Below, one piece after another: positions 43,522-51,904 of a DNA stretch of 64,000 bases. The stretch comes from Candidatus Magnetominusculus dajiuhuensis. GTDB lineage: Bacteria; Nitrospirota; Thermodesulfovibrionia; Thermodesulfovibrionales; Magnetobacteriaceae. Position 1 is the stretch's first letter; each line of letters begins with the position of its first letter. Position numbers and translations under genes: made by a program. Below the pieces are notes generated by a model, which made no database searches, had not been told where the DNA came from, and saw nothing but the letters and a program-made list of their open reading frames with translations. The stretch covers positions 62,001 through 126,000 of the forward strand of contig JADFXP010000006.1 of NCBI GenBank assembly GCA_015233465.1, read 5' to 3'.

Positions 43522-44319
43522 CTATTTAAGTTTTACACTTTCTTCTTTTATCCCCATATTTAAATCATAAAGAGCGCTTGCGCCTTGAGGATCTGAAACA
43601 GTTATTGAAATGACAAAAGTACCTCTAAAATCAGGCTTTGGTTTCCATGTAATAAGCCCTGTTTTTTCATCAATAGTTACATCGTCATGACCCTTAGTTA
43701 ATTTATAAGTAAGAGTGTCGCCATCTGGGTCTGATGCCTGTACTTGATATGTATAAACGTTATCTTTTTGTATGAAATTATTATGTTTAGTTATCACTGG
43801 GGGGAGATTTTTTGGAGTAACTGTTAGAACTGTCAAATCGCCTTCATTTGGTCCCTTATATGGCGTGATTTTAACCATTATATTATCTCCACTCTTAAAG
43901 TTACTTATTGTATCAGTATTATTACCTTCAACTAATATTCGATTAATATACCATTGATATTTTAGCTCTATGTTATTACTATCATCATTAACTGTTGTTT
44001 TTACCTTAAATACAGCATGTCCATTAATTATATCTGGCACTAATTGAGCTTGTGTAATTCTTAATTTGTTGTTATTTATATTTTTATGCTCAAGGATGTT
44101 TTCTGAATTTATTTCAATATTAGCGGTAGTAGTTTCAGACTCAGGCTTTTTTACATCAGTTATAGGAGCAGGATTATCATCTGCTGCTTTAGTTTTCATA
44201 TCAGGCGTAACTATAGACTGCACATTTTTATCTACGGGCTGCCCTTCATTTTTGTCAGAAGAACAGGCGCAAAGGCATAAAATTAAAGATATTAATAGAT
44301 ATTTTTTATATATAACCAT
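43522..44319 (-). CDS. Lipoprotein with Ig/cadherin-like domain
   Basis: 265 residues from ATG 44319. The signal LLISLILCLCAC-SS has a lipobox with the lipidated Cys. A linker rich in Pro, Asn and Glu follows to about 90, then a beta-sandwich region (IELKYQWYINRILVEG) and a C-terminal putative Ig/cadherin-like domain (ASDPDGDTLTYKLTKG, GLITWKPKPDFRGTFV, ITVSDPQGASA). A longer frame starts upstream at 44355, but its leader is not signal-like. It ends 18 bp before the permease start. As the first gene of this operon it is a likely substrate or partner of the exporter. Confidence 0.85.
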   Translation of the reverse strand: MVIYKKYLLISLILCLCACSSDKNEGQPVDKNVQSIVTPDMKTKAADDNPAPITDVKKPESETTTANIEINSENILEHKNINNNKLRITQAQLVPDIINGHAVFKVKTTVNDDSNNIELKYQWYINRILVEGNNTDTISNFKSGDNIMVKITPYKGPNEGDLTVLTVTPKNLPPVITKHNNFIQKDNVYTYQVQASDPDGDTLTYKLTKGHDDVTIDEKTGLITWKPKPDFRGTFVISITVSDPQGASALYDLNMGIKEESVKLK

Positions 44320-44485
44320 ATTATAATGATAACAAAAAATAATAATTTCAATCATTATAACTTATTCATGAAATGAAATAAAATAATTTGTATAAAATGA
44401 CAATTATATCATTAGATTAAATTATTTAAAGAAAAGGGTAAAAAGTGAAACAATGTCTATAAATCACACGTTTAAAGTTATTTTT

Positions 44486-46609
44486 TCACTGATGACTGTT
44501 TTTAGATTCATCTATATTATGAAATATACTTTGAATATCTTTATCTAATCTTGTAACACTTTCTGTATTTTTTGTAAGCATTAATATATTATTTCTAATC
44601 TCCAAAGCCTTAGAAAGACTGCCATGAGAATAAATCGCCCATTTAAATAAAAGTGCGCTTCCTTGAGGATAATCTTTAGTAATATATAATGCCTGAATAA
44701 ATGGAACTAAAATTTCTGGTAAAAGAGGAAATGGCAGGTCATATTTAATAGTGTTTTTTTCTTCATACAGCTTTACAATGCCGTTAAAATCATTGAGTTT
44801 TGATAACACCACTGCTTTTTGATAATAATACCGCCAATCTCTTATCAAAATATGTCTGTCAAAAATTATTTTCTGAATTAAATATGTACCCTTTTGTTTA
44901 CCTTTAGGCTCATTGCCAATTACCCATCTAAAAGGAAATGACCTTTTACTGTCCAATAATATTCTATCAGGGTCTGAATTAGCTATATATGGACTGATAT
45001 TTACTTGATTATCAATATTAGAATAGTCTATATCTTTATTAATTGCAAGGTATCCATTATGTAAAGAGGCTACAACAATACTCTGAGGAAACTCAATTTG
45101 TTCACTAAATGAGTGCATTTTTGATATATCTACATTGCCTTTTCTCAAACTTTTGTTAATATTCTCGTTCACATGAGCATCTGTAGTAATATCATAAGCC
45201 ATTTGTCTTTTGGAGTCTGAATTACCTTTTGAATCCGCATATAAAATATTCAATGGGCCAATCAGTTCAGGGGCACGCCAAAAATCTTCTAGATATCTTT
45301 CCTCTTTTTGATTATCTATTACAAGGAAGGTTCCTTCTTTTAAATCTGGTATCCGCCAAATAAGCTGTTTCCAAAATAACCTCTGCTGCTGCCAATCGTC
45401 ATCATATACTTTAACCATTGTATTGCAAATCCCTACCCCCAATAATACGATAACTGCAATAATTATCTTACTTAATCTCTTACTTATAATGTCTTTATTA
45501 TATAAGAAAAAAATTAACGACGAAATAAAAACCGCAATTCCAACATTAGCTTCTAAGGCGAATCTGCTATTTCCTGAATTAAGGTTACCAATATCCCGCA
45601 CTGCTGCATAAGGAAAGATTTCTAAAACTATTAATAAAAGCCCAAATAACATTATTTTTTTATTCTCTAAAATTATTTCATCACTTTCTTTTTCCAATGA
45701 TTTTAAAAGAATTCTCCCTATAAATATCGCTGCAAAGATGGATAAAAATAAAGTCAACATATCAATTTTTAAATAAGTCAGCAGTATAGTATGTTTATAC
45801 ATATCAATAATTAATGTATAAATAAAACGAATATAACCAACCAATATTTTTAACATTATAGATATAGAAAACATCTCACTAGGGTGATATGCTTCAGCAA
45901 ATATTCCAAATCTTGGTCTTAATATGGTAAAAAGTAAAATCCCAACGCAGATTAATAAATAAGGTGCCCAATAGAGTATTGTTGTCTTGAATTTTTTATA
46001 AGATATTATTTTATCTTCCCTTGAGAGAATATAATAAAATAAAATAGGCCTAAATATTTCAGAAAATATGAAACTCTCAAGTCCCAATATGGAAAAAGCA
46101 GATAAGATGATTGATACGATATAATAGAAAATCTTAATCCTTCCATTATTTAGAGCTTTAATAGATAATAAAATAGACAAAAGAAACGTAAACAAAAAGA
46201 GTGTTCTGTTTATTTGAATTATCCATAACATATTGACTATTGGAGATACAATATATAATGCCCCAATAGTTTCAGGAAGCAGGGTTTTATGGTGCATGAT
46301 ATTTTTACAAATGAAAAATATCAAAAGTCCATTTAATGTAAATAACAAAAATCTTACAATATTAAATATCAAAGAACCATTTTCTTTAAAATACTCCAAA
46401 AGGTTAAACATCCGATACGTTATATATCCTTCTAAAGTGTGGCCAAGACTCTGATAATAGTATATAAACTCACTGTAAGAATCTGTATTAAAATACTGCC
46501 AGAGCCACATCCAGTCTTCTCCCCATAACCCTTCAAGATATAACAGCCTTCCCCAAGATGCAAAGGACAAAATTATTAAAAACATCACAGTTTTATATGT
46601 TTGTTTCAT
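44486..46609 (-). CDS. Large membrane protein, GT-C glycosyltransferase-like
   Basis: 707 residues. About 11-12 membrane helices in the first 415 residues are followed by a soluble C-terminal part of about 290 residues. After helix 1 a loop reads LWGEDWMWLWQYF, whose acidic pair is in the position of the catalytic D/E-D of GT-C enzymes that use lipid-linked sugars. Overall layout resembles uncharacterised membrane glycosyltransferases. The C-terminal tail includes a TPR-like helical portion (VLSKLNDFNGIVKLYEEKN). No recognised name; acceptor and donor are unknown. It is alone on its strand. Confidence 0.6.
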   Translation of the reverse strand: MKQTYKTVMFLIILSFASWGRLLYLEGLWGEDWMWLWQYFNTDSYSEFIYYYQSLGHTLEGYITYRMFNLLEYFKENGSLIFNIVRFLLFTLNGLLIFFICKNIMHHKTLLPETIGALYIVSPIVNMLWIIQINRTLFLFTFLLSILLSIKALNNGRIKIFYYIVSIILSAFSILGLESFIFSEIFRPILFYYILSREDKIISYKKFKTTILYWAPYLLICVGILLFTILRPRFGIFAEAYHPSEMFSISIMLKILVGYIRFIYTLIIDMYKHTILLTYLKIDMLTLFLSIFAAIFIGRILLKSLEKESDEIILENKKIMLFGLLLIVLEIFPYAAVRDIGNLNSGNSRFALEANVGIAVFISSLIFFLYNKDIISKRLSKIIIAVIVLLGVGICNTMVKVYDDDWQQQRLFWKQLIWRIPDLKEGTFLVIDNQKEERYLEDFWRAPELIGPLNILYADSKGNSDSKRQMAYDITTDAHVNENINKSLRKGNVDISKMHSFSEQIEFPQSIVVASLHNGYLAINKDIDYSNIDNQVNISPYIANSDPDRILLDSKRSFPFRWVIGNEPKGKQKGTYLIQKIIFDRHILIRDWRYYYQKAVVLSKLNDFNGIVKLYEEKNTIKYDLPFPLLPEILVPFIQALYITKDYPQGSALLFKWAIYSHGSLSKALEIRNNILMLTKNTESVTRLDKDIQSIFHNIDESKNSHQ

Positions 46610-46873
46610 GATTTTTCCTCTTTTTGTCCTATAAAATATTTATCCCGTCTAATTATTTTATTTAATATCTTTTCTTATCTTTTTTTTAGTTATTGTAACA
46701 TTAAGTCGGACAGAATTATAACTTTTTTACCTATAACTTTCATGTAAATGAATAAACGAATTTACAGAAAATATTAAATATAAATCGTTATATTAAAACT
46801 ATCTCTATTGCTTCTTTATTTTAGATATTATATTATATTAAAAGTTCTAAAATGAATCTAATGGAGACAATAT
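46610..46873. other. Intergenic gap with no recognised element
   Basis: 264 bp between divergent genes, about 80% A+T. It presumably holds two divergent promoters, but I see no convincing pair of boxes, hairpin or repeat. A weak GGAG site precedes the FmdB-like start. Confidence 0.5.
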
Positions 46874-47080
46874 ATGCCTATGTATGAATTTTCTTGCAAC
46901 AATTGCAAGGCTGATTTTGAGCTATTGATGAGAGGCAGCATGAAACCTGTATGCCCTGAGTGCAAGGCTACTGATGTTAGAAAAAAATTATCTGTTTTTG
47001 GAATGAGCGGAATCTCAAAACAAACAAGCTCTGGCAGTAATTGCGGATCCTGTCATAAAAGCTCTTGCAGCAGTTGCTAA
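46874..47080 (+). CDS. FmdB-family zinc ribbon protein
   Basis: 68 residues. The opening MPMYEFSCNNCKADFELL and the second pair CPECKA make the zinc ribbon typical of FmdB/YrhB-like regulatory proteins; the C-terminus is a Cys/Ser/Gly tail (NCGSCHKSSCSSC) with four more cysteines. A GGAGAC site precedes the ATG. The exact role is unsettled for the family. Convergent with the lipoprotein gene that follows after 10 bp. Confidence 0.9.
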   Translation: MPMYEFSCNNCKADFELLMRGSMKPVCPECKATDVRKKLSVFGMSGISKQTSSGSNCGSCHKSSCSSC

Positions 47081-47090
47081 TTAAAAAAAC

Positions 47091-47531
47091 CTACTGCGGA
47101 AATATAAAAGGACTTGACCTTAAAATCTGTGATAATTTCATATTATCCGCTTGTAATACAAATATTGCCACTCCTCTTTCTTTTGTAACTTTTTTGTCAA
47201 GTTTCCAATTTCCTTCCCATGCACATGTTAATTGAATTGTTTCTTTACTTATTTCAACCCAAATCGGATTGAACGTAAGCGTTGCCTCATCAAAATTCTT
47301 TAACTGTAATTTTAATAATCTATATGTATCAACATTAATTAAATCCTTTATCTGATCCATATTCTTTTTTATATAAGCCTCTTTAATCATCTCAATTTTT
47401 TTCATTGCAGTAGCTGTAGTTGAAATGCCTGAAGTATCAACCTTCACCTCTTTAGGACTGCTGCATGACAAAAGCACTGCGATTAGAAATAATATTATTA
47501 TATTTTTTTTAGTTCTCATTTTATTTTTCAC
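47091..47531 (-). CDS. Small lipoprotein of unknown function
   Basis: 146 residues. A basic start (MKNKMRTKK) and hydrophobic core end in LLSCSS, a lipobox with Cys 23. The rest is a soluble domain of about 115 residues with strand/helix alternation resembling SnoaL/NTF2-like cone folds (KEAYIKKNMDQIKDLINVDTYRLL), weak evidence only. It lies between FmdB and a hairpin repeat on the minus strand. Confidence 0.75.
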   Translation of the reverse strand: MKNKMRTKKNIIILFLIAVLLSCSSPKEVKVDTSGISTTATAMKKIEMIKEAYIKKNMDQIKDLINVDTYRLLKLQLKNFDEATLTFNPIWVEISKETIQLTCAWEGNWKLDKKVTKERGVAIFVLQADNMKLSQILRSSPFIFPQ

Positions 47532-47549
47532 CTTATTATAAAATAACTC

Positions 47550-47643
47550 ATGAGGGCTCTGCCCTTTTTATCTATGGGCTCCCGCAAAGGGCCTTTTGTA
47601 AACGTTTTTATAAAAAATTTGAATTATTTCCCTTTGAACCCAT
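47550..47643 (-). repeat. Hairpin repeat element, copy 6
   Basis: Reverse orientation: CATGAGGGCTCTGCCC, TTTATCTATGGGCTCCCGC, AAAGGGCC and the end CCCTTTGAACCCATT. It lies between the lipoprotein gene and ybgC. Full-length and close to copy 8. Confidence 0.8.
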
Positions 47644-47648
47644 TAATC

Positions 47649-48047
47649 TTAAGTCGTTTCAAATAACGCTCCTAGCTTGTCCTTTAGTCTAAGTATCTTC
47701 ATATTTCTATCAACACATGCTAACTTAACCAATGAAGTAGAAATTAATATGTCTGTTTCCTTTCTGATTATCTTATGCTCAAAGGTTATTGATGCAGGTG
47801 TAATCTTGACTATCTTAGATAATATTGTAATAATATCGCCATATTTAGCTGGACTATGATATTTTATCTCCACATTCACTACTGTAAAGAGTATACCTTG
47901 CGCCATTAATTGCGCTAATGATATTCCTGTACTTTCAAGATAAGTTGTCCTTGCACGCTCAAGATACGTCAAATACTTGCCATAATAAACAACCCCTCCA
48001 CAATCAGTATCTTCATAATATATTCTTATATCTATTTGATCTTTCAT
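47649..48047 (-). CDS. YbgC/FadM-type acyl-CoA thioesterase
   Basis: 132 residues, single hotdog domain. RIYYEDTDCGGVVYYGKYLTYLERAR carries the catalytic Asp of the 4-hydroxybenzoyl-CoA thioesterase/YbgC type, and YHSPAKYGDII the downstream strand. It hydrolyses acyl-CoA or acyl-ACP thioesters in the cytoplasm. Its start overlaps the rseP end by 4 bp, so it belongs to the envelope operon that begins with uppS. Confidence 0.9.
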   Translation of the reverse strand: MKDQIDIRIYYEDTDCGGVVYYGKYLTYLERARTTYLESTGISLAQLMAQGILFTVVNVEIKYHSPAKYGDIITILSKIVKITPASITFEHKIIRKETDILISTSLVKLACVDRNMKILRLKDKLGALFETT

Positions 48048-49114
48048 TCTATTGATTTAGCAGTAAAAACCCGCAAAAAATCATTATATACCGCAAAAGC
48101 CATCAGAGTTAATATTAAAGCAAGTCCTACACGCTGGCAGATTAACATCACATTTTGACTTAATGGTTTCTTTCTAACTGCCTCAATTCCAAAAAATAAT
48201 AAATGCCCTCCATCAAGGATTGGAACTGGCAATAAATTTAATATACCAAGATTAATGCTGATTACAGCCATAAAGGTTAAAAAACTTGTAAATCCTGCTG
48301 AGGCTTGTTTCCCTGCCATTTGAAATATTAATATTGGTCCGCCTATTGTACTTGCTGGAATTATTCTTTCAAACAGCTTTACAATTGCTATCAATGTCAT
48401 AGAAATAATATCCCATGTTCTATCTAATCCGCTAATAATCGCATCAATTGGACCTGATTTTATCACATCTGTTTCGCCTTCAGGTTTTATACCTATAAGA
48501 CCAATGCTTGTATCCTCGCCAAAGATATTTTTAACAGTCTTTTTCTCAGGGGTCATCGTTTTAACGAAGGTAGTATTGCCTCTTTTTATAGTCAAGGTAA
48601 CCTGTATATCAGGTTTAACATGAATAATTCCTGACATTTCATCCCAATACTTAATCTCTTTATCATCAATTGCAACAATTTGATCGCCCTTTATCAAATC
48701 AACTTTGGCAGCAGGAGTATTAGGCATTATCTCTCCTACAGTTGCCTTAAGTCTTGGCACGCCAATCATAAATACTGTGGTTAATAATACTACTGCAAAA
48801 AAAAGATTAAAGATAGGACCAGCAGCTACTATTGCTATTCGTTTATAAACTGGCTGATTAGAAAATGACCGCTTACTATCTTCTACTGTTACCTCATCAT
48901 CTGGGTCTTCTCCAAGCATTTTAACATAACCGCCAAGCGGAACTGCTGAAAGCAGATACTCAGTATGTCCATATTTTTTACTAATAATCTTTGGGCCAAA
49001 TCCTAGTGAAAACTTCAGCACAATTACATTAGACAATTTTGCAAATAAAAAATGTCCAAACTCATGCACAAAAATAAGTACTCCAAGTAATATTACTGCA
49101 TATAAAATGTTCAT
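48044..49114 (-). CDS. rseP: Site-2 intramembrane metalloprotease RseP
   Basis: 356 residues. Zinc motif HEFGH in helix 1 (about 17-21), a single PDZ domain (about 115-200: GEIMPNTPAAKVDLIKGDQIVAID), then the second active-site motif NLLPVPILDGGHL near 290 with the Asp ligand. Four helices in total. It cleaves anti-sigma factors and leftover signal peptides in the membrane. Overlaps dxr by 4 bp and ybgC by 4 bp. Confidence 0.95.
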   Translation of the reverse strand: MNILYAVILLGVLIFVHEFGHFLFAKLSNVIVLKFSLGFGPKIISKKYGHTEYLLSAVPLGGYVKMLGEDPDDEVTVEDSKRSFSNQPVYKRIAIVAAGPIFNLFFAVVLLTTVFMIGVPRLKATVGEIMPNTPAAKVDLIKGDQIVAIDDKEIKYWDEMSGIIHVKPDIQVTLTIKRGNTTFVKTMTPEKKTVKNIFGEDTSIGLIGIKPEGETDVIKSGPIDAIISGLDRTWDIISMTLIAIVKLFERIIPASTIGGPILIFQMAGKQASAGFTSFLTFMAVISINLGILNLLPVPILDGGHLLFFGIEAVRKKPLSQNVMLICQRVGLALILTLMAFAVYNDFLRVFTAKSIE

Positions 49115-50280
49115 TTCACCTTCTTTATCCTATCTCTTACTGCCTCTCTTGCCCAATTGTCTGCAAAGAATATTTCTTCCAAACTATCAGCCTTCATGGT
49201 ATTATGTCTTTGCATAATATAATCTATTATAACAGGTATATCATTAAACTTGATATATTCTTTTAAAAATAAACCAACCAATTCTTCATTTGCAGCGTTT
49301 AATACAACAGGCATTGTACCTCCAGCATCTAACGCATCATAGGCATATCTTAAACATGGAAAGGTTGTTGTATCTGGTTTAATAAAAGTTAAAGCCCCAA
49401 TGTCAGCAAGGCTGCATCTTTTAAGAACTCCCTTTACCCTAAATGGAAACGCAAGGGCATGTGCAATAGGCCCCTTCATATCTGGGACAGATAATTGCGC
49501 AAGCATCTCGCCGTCAATAAACTCTACCATTGAATGTATTATACTTTGCGGATGAATTAATACCTCTATTTTATCAGAAGTAAAGCCAAACAAATGATAT
49601 GCCTCTATAACCTCTAATCCCTTGTTCATCAATGTTGCAGAATCAACTGTTATCTTGCTCCCCATTGACCAATTTGGATGTTTTAAGGCATCTTTTACAG
49701 TCACGTTTTTTAGCTGCTCCCAAGTAAATCCTAAAAACGGGCCGCCTGAGGCAGTCAATATTATCCGATAAACCTCATTAAGAGCCCTGCCCTCAAGACA
49801 CTGAAATATCGCATTATGTTCACTATCTACAGGCAGTATCTTTACTCCAGCCTTTAATGCCTCTTTTTTTACAATATCCCCTGCCATTACAAGCGTCTCT
49901 TTATTGGCTAATCCAATGTCCTTCCCAGCCTTTATTGCAGCAAGAGTTGGTTTTAAACCGCTTGCACCAACGATTGAAGATATTACCATGTGCGCCTCAT
50001 CCGATGAGGCCGTCTCACATACCCCTTCACTTCCAGATAATACCTCAGGAGCAGTACCATTTAACGTCGTTGATACCCATTCCCGCAGATTCTTTGCGCA
50101 GCCACTGTCCGCCATAGCCACTAACTTTGGCTTAAAATCAATTATCTGCCTTTTTAATAAATCTGTCGCAGTGTTTGCAGTAAGACCCACTACAGAGAAT
50201 TTATCCCTATTTGCGCCTATAACCTTAAGCGCACTCCTGCCTATCGAACCTGTCGAACCTAATATCGTTACTTTTTTCAT
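49111..50280 (-). CDS. dxr: 1-deoxy-D-xylulose 5-phosphate reductoisomerase
   Basis: 389 residues from ATG 50280. NADPH motif ILGSTGSIGRSALKV, VDSEHNAIFQCL with metal and substrate residues, ASGGPFLG, HPNWSMGSKITVDSATLMNKGLE and VLIHPQSIIHSMVEF. It makes methylerythritol phosphate, the committed MEP-pathway step to isoprenoids, fitting uppS in the same operon. A TTG 27 bp upstream lies inside the hairpin repeat and is not preferred because MKKVTILG is the family start. Confidence 0.96.
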   Translation of the reverse strand: MKKVTILGSTGSIGRSALKVIGANRDKFSVVGLTANTATDLLKRQIIDFKPKLVAMADSGCAKNLREWVSTTLNGTAPEVLSGSEGVCETASSDEAHMVISSIVGASGLKPTLAAIKAGKDIGLANKETLVMAGDIVKKEALKAGVKILPVDSEHNAIFQCLEGRALNEVYRIILTASGGPFLGFTWEQLKNVTVKDALKHPNWSMGSKITVDSATLMNKGLEVIEAYHLFGFTSDKIEVLIHPQSIIHSMVEFIDGEMLAQLSVPDMKGPIAHALAFPFRVKGVLKRCSLADIGALTFIKPDTTTFPCLRYAYDALDAGGTMPVVLNAANEELVGLFLKEYIKFNDIPVIIDYIMQRHNTMKADSLEEIFFADNWAREAVRDRIKKVK

Positions 50281-50284
50281 TATT

Positions 50285-50343
50285 TGTCTTGAGGGTTTCA
50301 CCCTCAAACTCCCAGAAGGGGACTAGTCCCCTTCACCCCATTA
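50285..50343 (-). repeat. Hairpin repeat element, copy 7, overlapping the cdsA stop
   Basis: Hairpin TTGAGGGT-TTC-ACCCTCAA (50289-50307), CTCCCAG, hairpin AAGGGGAC-TA-GTCCCCTT and CACCCCATT. On the minus strand the block AATGGGGTGAAGGGG supplies the last codons and the TGA stop of cdsA. It separates cdsA from dxr within the operon. Confidence 0.8.
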
Positions 50344-51121
50344 TAAAAAACTTGATGAAATAATATAAGATTGGGGCTGAAAATAACATTGCATCTACTT
50401 TATCTAAAAACCCGCCATGACCCGGGATTATTGTGCTTGAATCCTTTATCCCTGCATCCCTCTTAAACATTGATTCTACTAAATCACCAATGATTCCACT
50501 TATACTTAAAATCGCGCCGCAGATTATTATTAATATAACTGAAGAAGTTAGATTTAATATTAAATTTAAAAGATACGAGATCAATATCGCCCCGCCAAAT
50601 GCCCCATACGCCCCTGCCATCGTCTTTTTTGGGCTTACAGATTCATAAAGCCTCTTCTTTCCATATCCTTTACCTATATAATATGCAAAACTATCCGCAC
50701 CCCATACTACCAAACATAAAAAAATTACCCAATTTGAACCCATTACCCTTAATTTTACAAAATATGTCAAAAGTACTGGGATGTAAAAAAAACCAATCAA
50801 CAGTGGTGATACATCTAAAAGCGCATTTTTTGTATCTTTTTTAATAAATAACCTGACTATTGTCACTAACATAAATATTGATGTAATTAAACTAATACCA
50901 ATATTTATATTTAAATAAGATAATATTATAGGAATTGCTCCTGCCAATGAAAATACATAACAAAATATTGGTTTTACCTTATACATAGACAAAAATTCAA
51001 ATAAAGCTGCTATTGCGATAAATGCAATAAATAATGTGAAGATAGAAAGCGGTAGTATTTTTATTACCAAATATAAGATTGGAAGTAAGATAGCTGCAAT
51101 TATTAGTCTTGTTTTATGCAT
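50333..51121 (-). CDS. cdsA: Phosphatidate cytidylyltransferase CdsA
   Basis: 262 residues with about eight membrane helices. The C-terminal signature region SPKKTMAGAYGAFGG, GDLVESMFKRDAGIKDS and GHGGFLDKVDAMLFSAP is complete. It makes CDP-diacylglycerol from phosphatidate and CTP at the inner membrane. It follows uppS after 8 bp. The final codons and stop lie within a hairpin repeat, so the last residues (MG) may be acquired. Confidence 0.95.
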   Translation of the reverse strand: MHKTRLIIAAILLPILYLVIKILPLSIFTLFIAFIAIAALFEFLSMYKVKPIFCYVFSLAGAIPIILSYLNINIGISLITSIFMLVTIVRLFIKKDTKNALLDVSPLLIGFFYIPVLLTYFVKLRVMGSNWVIFLCLVVWGADSFAYYIGKGYGKKRLYESVSPKKTMAGAYGAFGGAILISYLLNLILNLTSSVILIIICGAILSISGIIGDLVESMFKRDAGIKDSSTIIPGHGGFLDKVDAMLFSAPILYYFIKFFIMG

Positions 51122-51129
51122 TTATTAAA

Positions 51130-51828
51130 TTAAATTGCCCCAAATCTTCTTTCTCTTTGACTATAGGTCTTTATTGCAGCGTTAAATTCCTCAATTGTAA
51201 AATCTGGCCAATAGGTCTTTGTAAAATATAACTCTGCATAAGCAGCCTGCCAAATAAGAAAATTACTTAATCTTACCTCACCGCTTGTCCTTATAATCAG
51301 ATCAACTGGCGGAAGCCCTGCAGTATCAAGATTTGCTTCAAATTCATTTTCTGTTAGATTTTTTAGATCAGCACCGCTGTTATTTAATTTTTTTATTGTG
51401 CGAATAATCTCATCTCTGCCTCCATAACTAAGGGCAAGGACAAGTGTCATTCCTTTGTTGCGAGCAGTTAGATTTTCAGCGTGTTTAATGAGCATATTAA
51501 TACTGGAAGATAGTTTATCATGATTTCCAATGGTACGAAATACCACGCCTCTTTGTAAAATATTTGGAAGTTCTGCCTTGAGATAATATTTTAAAAGACC
51601 CATTAATGTCGTAACCTCAGGCTCTGGTCTCATCCAATTCTCTGATGAAAAGGCATATAGCGTTAATACATTTACACCGATATCTATTGCTGTATTGATT
51701 ATATCTTTTACTCTATTAATTCCTTCCTTATGCCCTTGTTCATATGGCAGACCTTTAAGCTTAGCCCATCGTCTATTACCGTCCATTATTATTCCAACAT
51801 GATTTGGAATAGGTGCTAATTTATCCAC
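51130..51828 (-). CDS. uppS: Undecaprenyl diphosphate synthase
   Basis: 232 residues. The catalytic Asp in HVGIIMDGNRRWAK, then GHKEGINRVKDI, LYAFSSENWMRPEPEV, LSYGGRDEI and the C-terminal DLIIRTSGEVRLSNFLIWQAAYAELYF and WPDF motifs. It condenses isopentenyl units into the C55 carrier for peptidoglycan and LPS. First gene of the run uppS-cdsA-dxr-rseP-ybgC. A GGAG-like site precedes the ATG. Confidence 0.96.
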   Translation of the reverse strand: MDKLAPIPNHVGIIMDGNRRWAKLKGLPYEQGHKEGINRVKDIINTAIDIGVNVLTLYAFSSENWMRPEPEVTTLMGLLKYYLKAELPNILQRGVVFRTIGNHDKLSSSINMLIKHAENLTARNKGMTLVLALSYGGRDEIIRTIKKLNNSGADLKNLTENEFEANLDTAGLPPVDLIIRTSGEVRLSNFLIWQAAYAELYFTKTYWPDFTIEEFNAAIKTYSQRERRFGAI

Positions 51829-51904
51829 AATCTCCTCCAGTATCTATTACTCCCTTGAGGTCTAAAATATATGGTCACGAGCGTTGTCTTTATCTTAACA
51901 ATAG

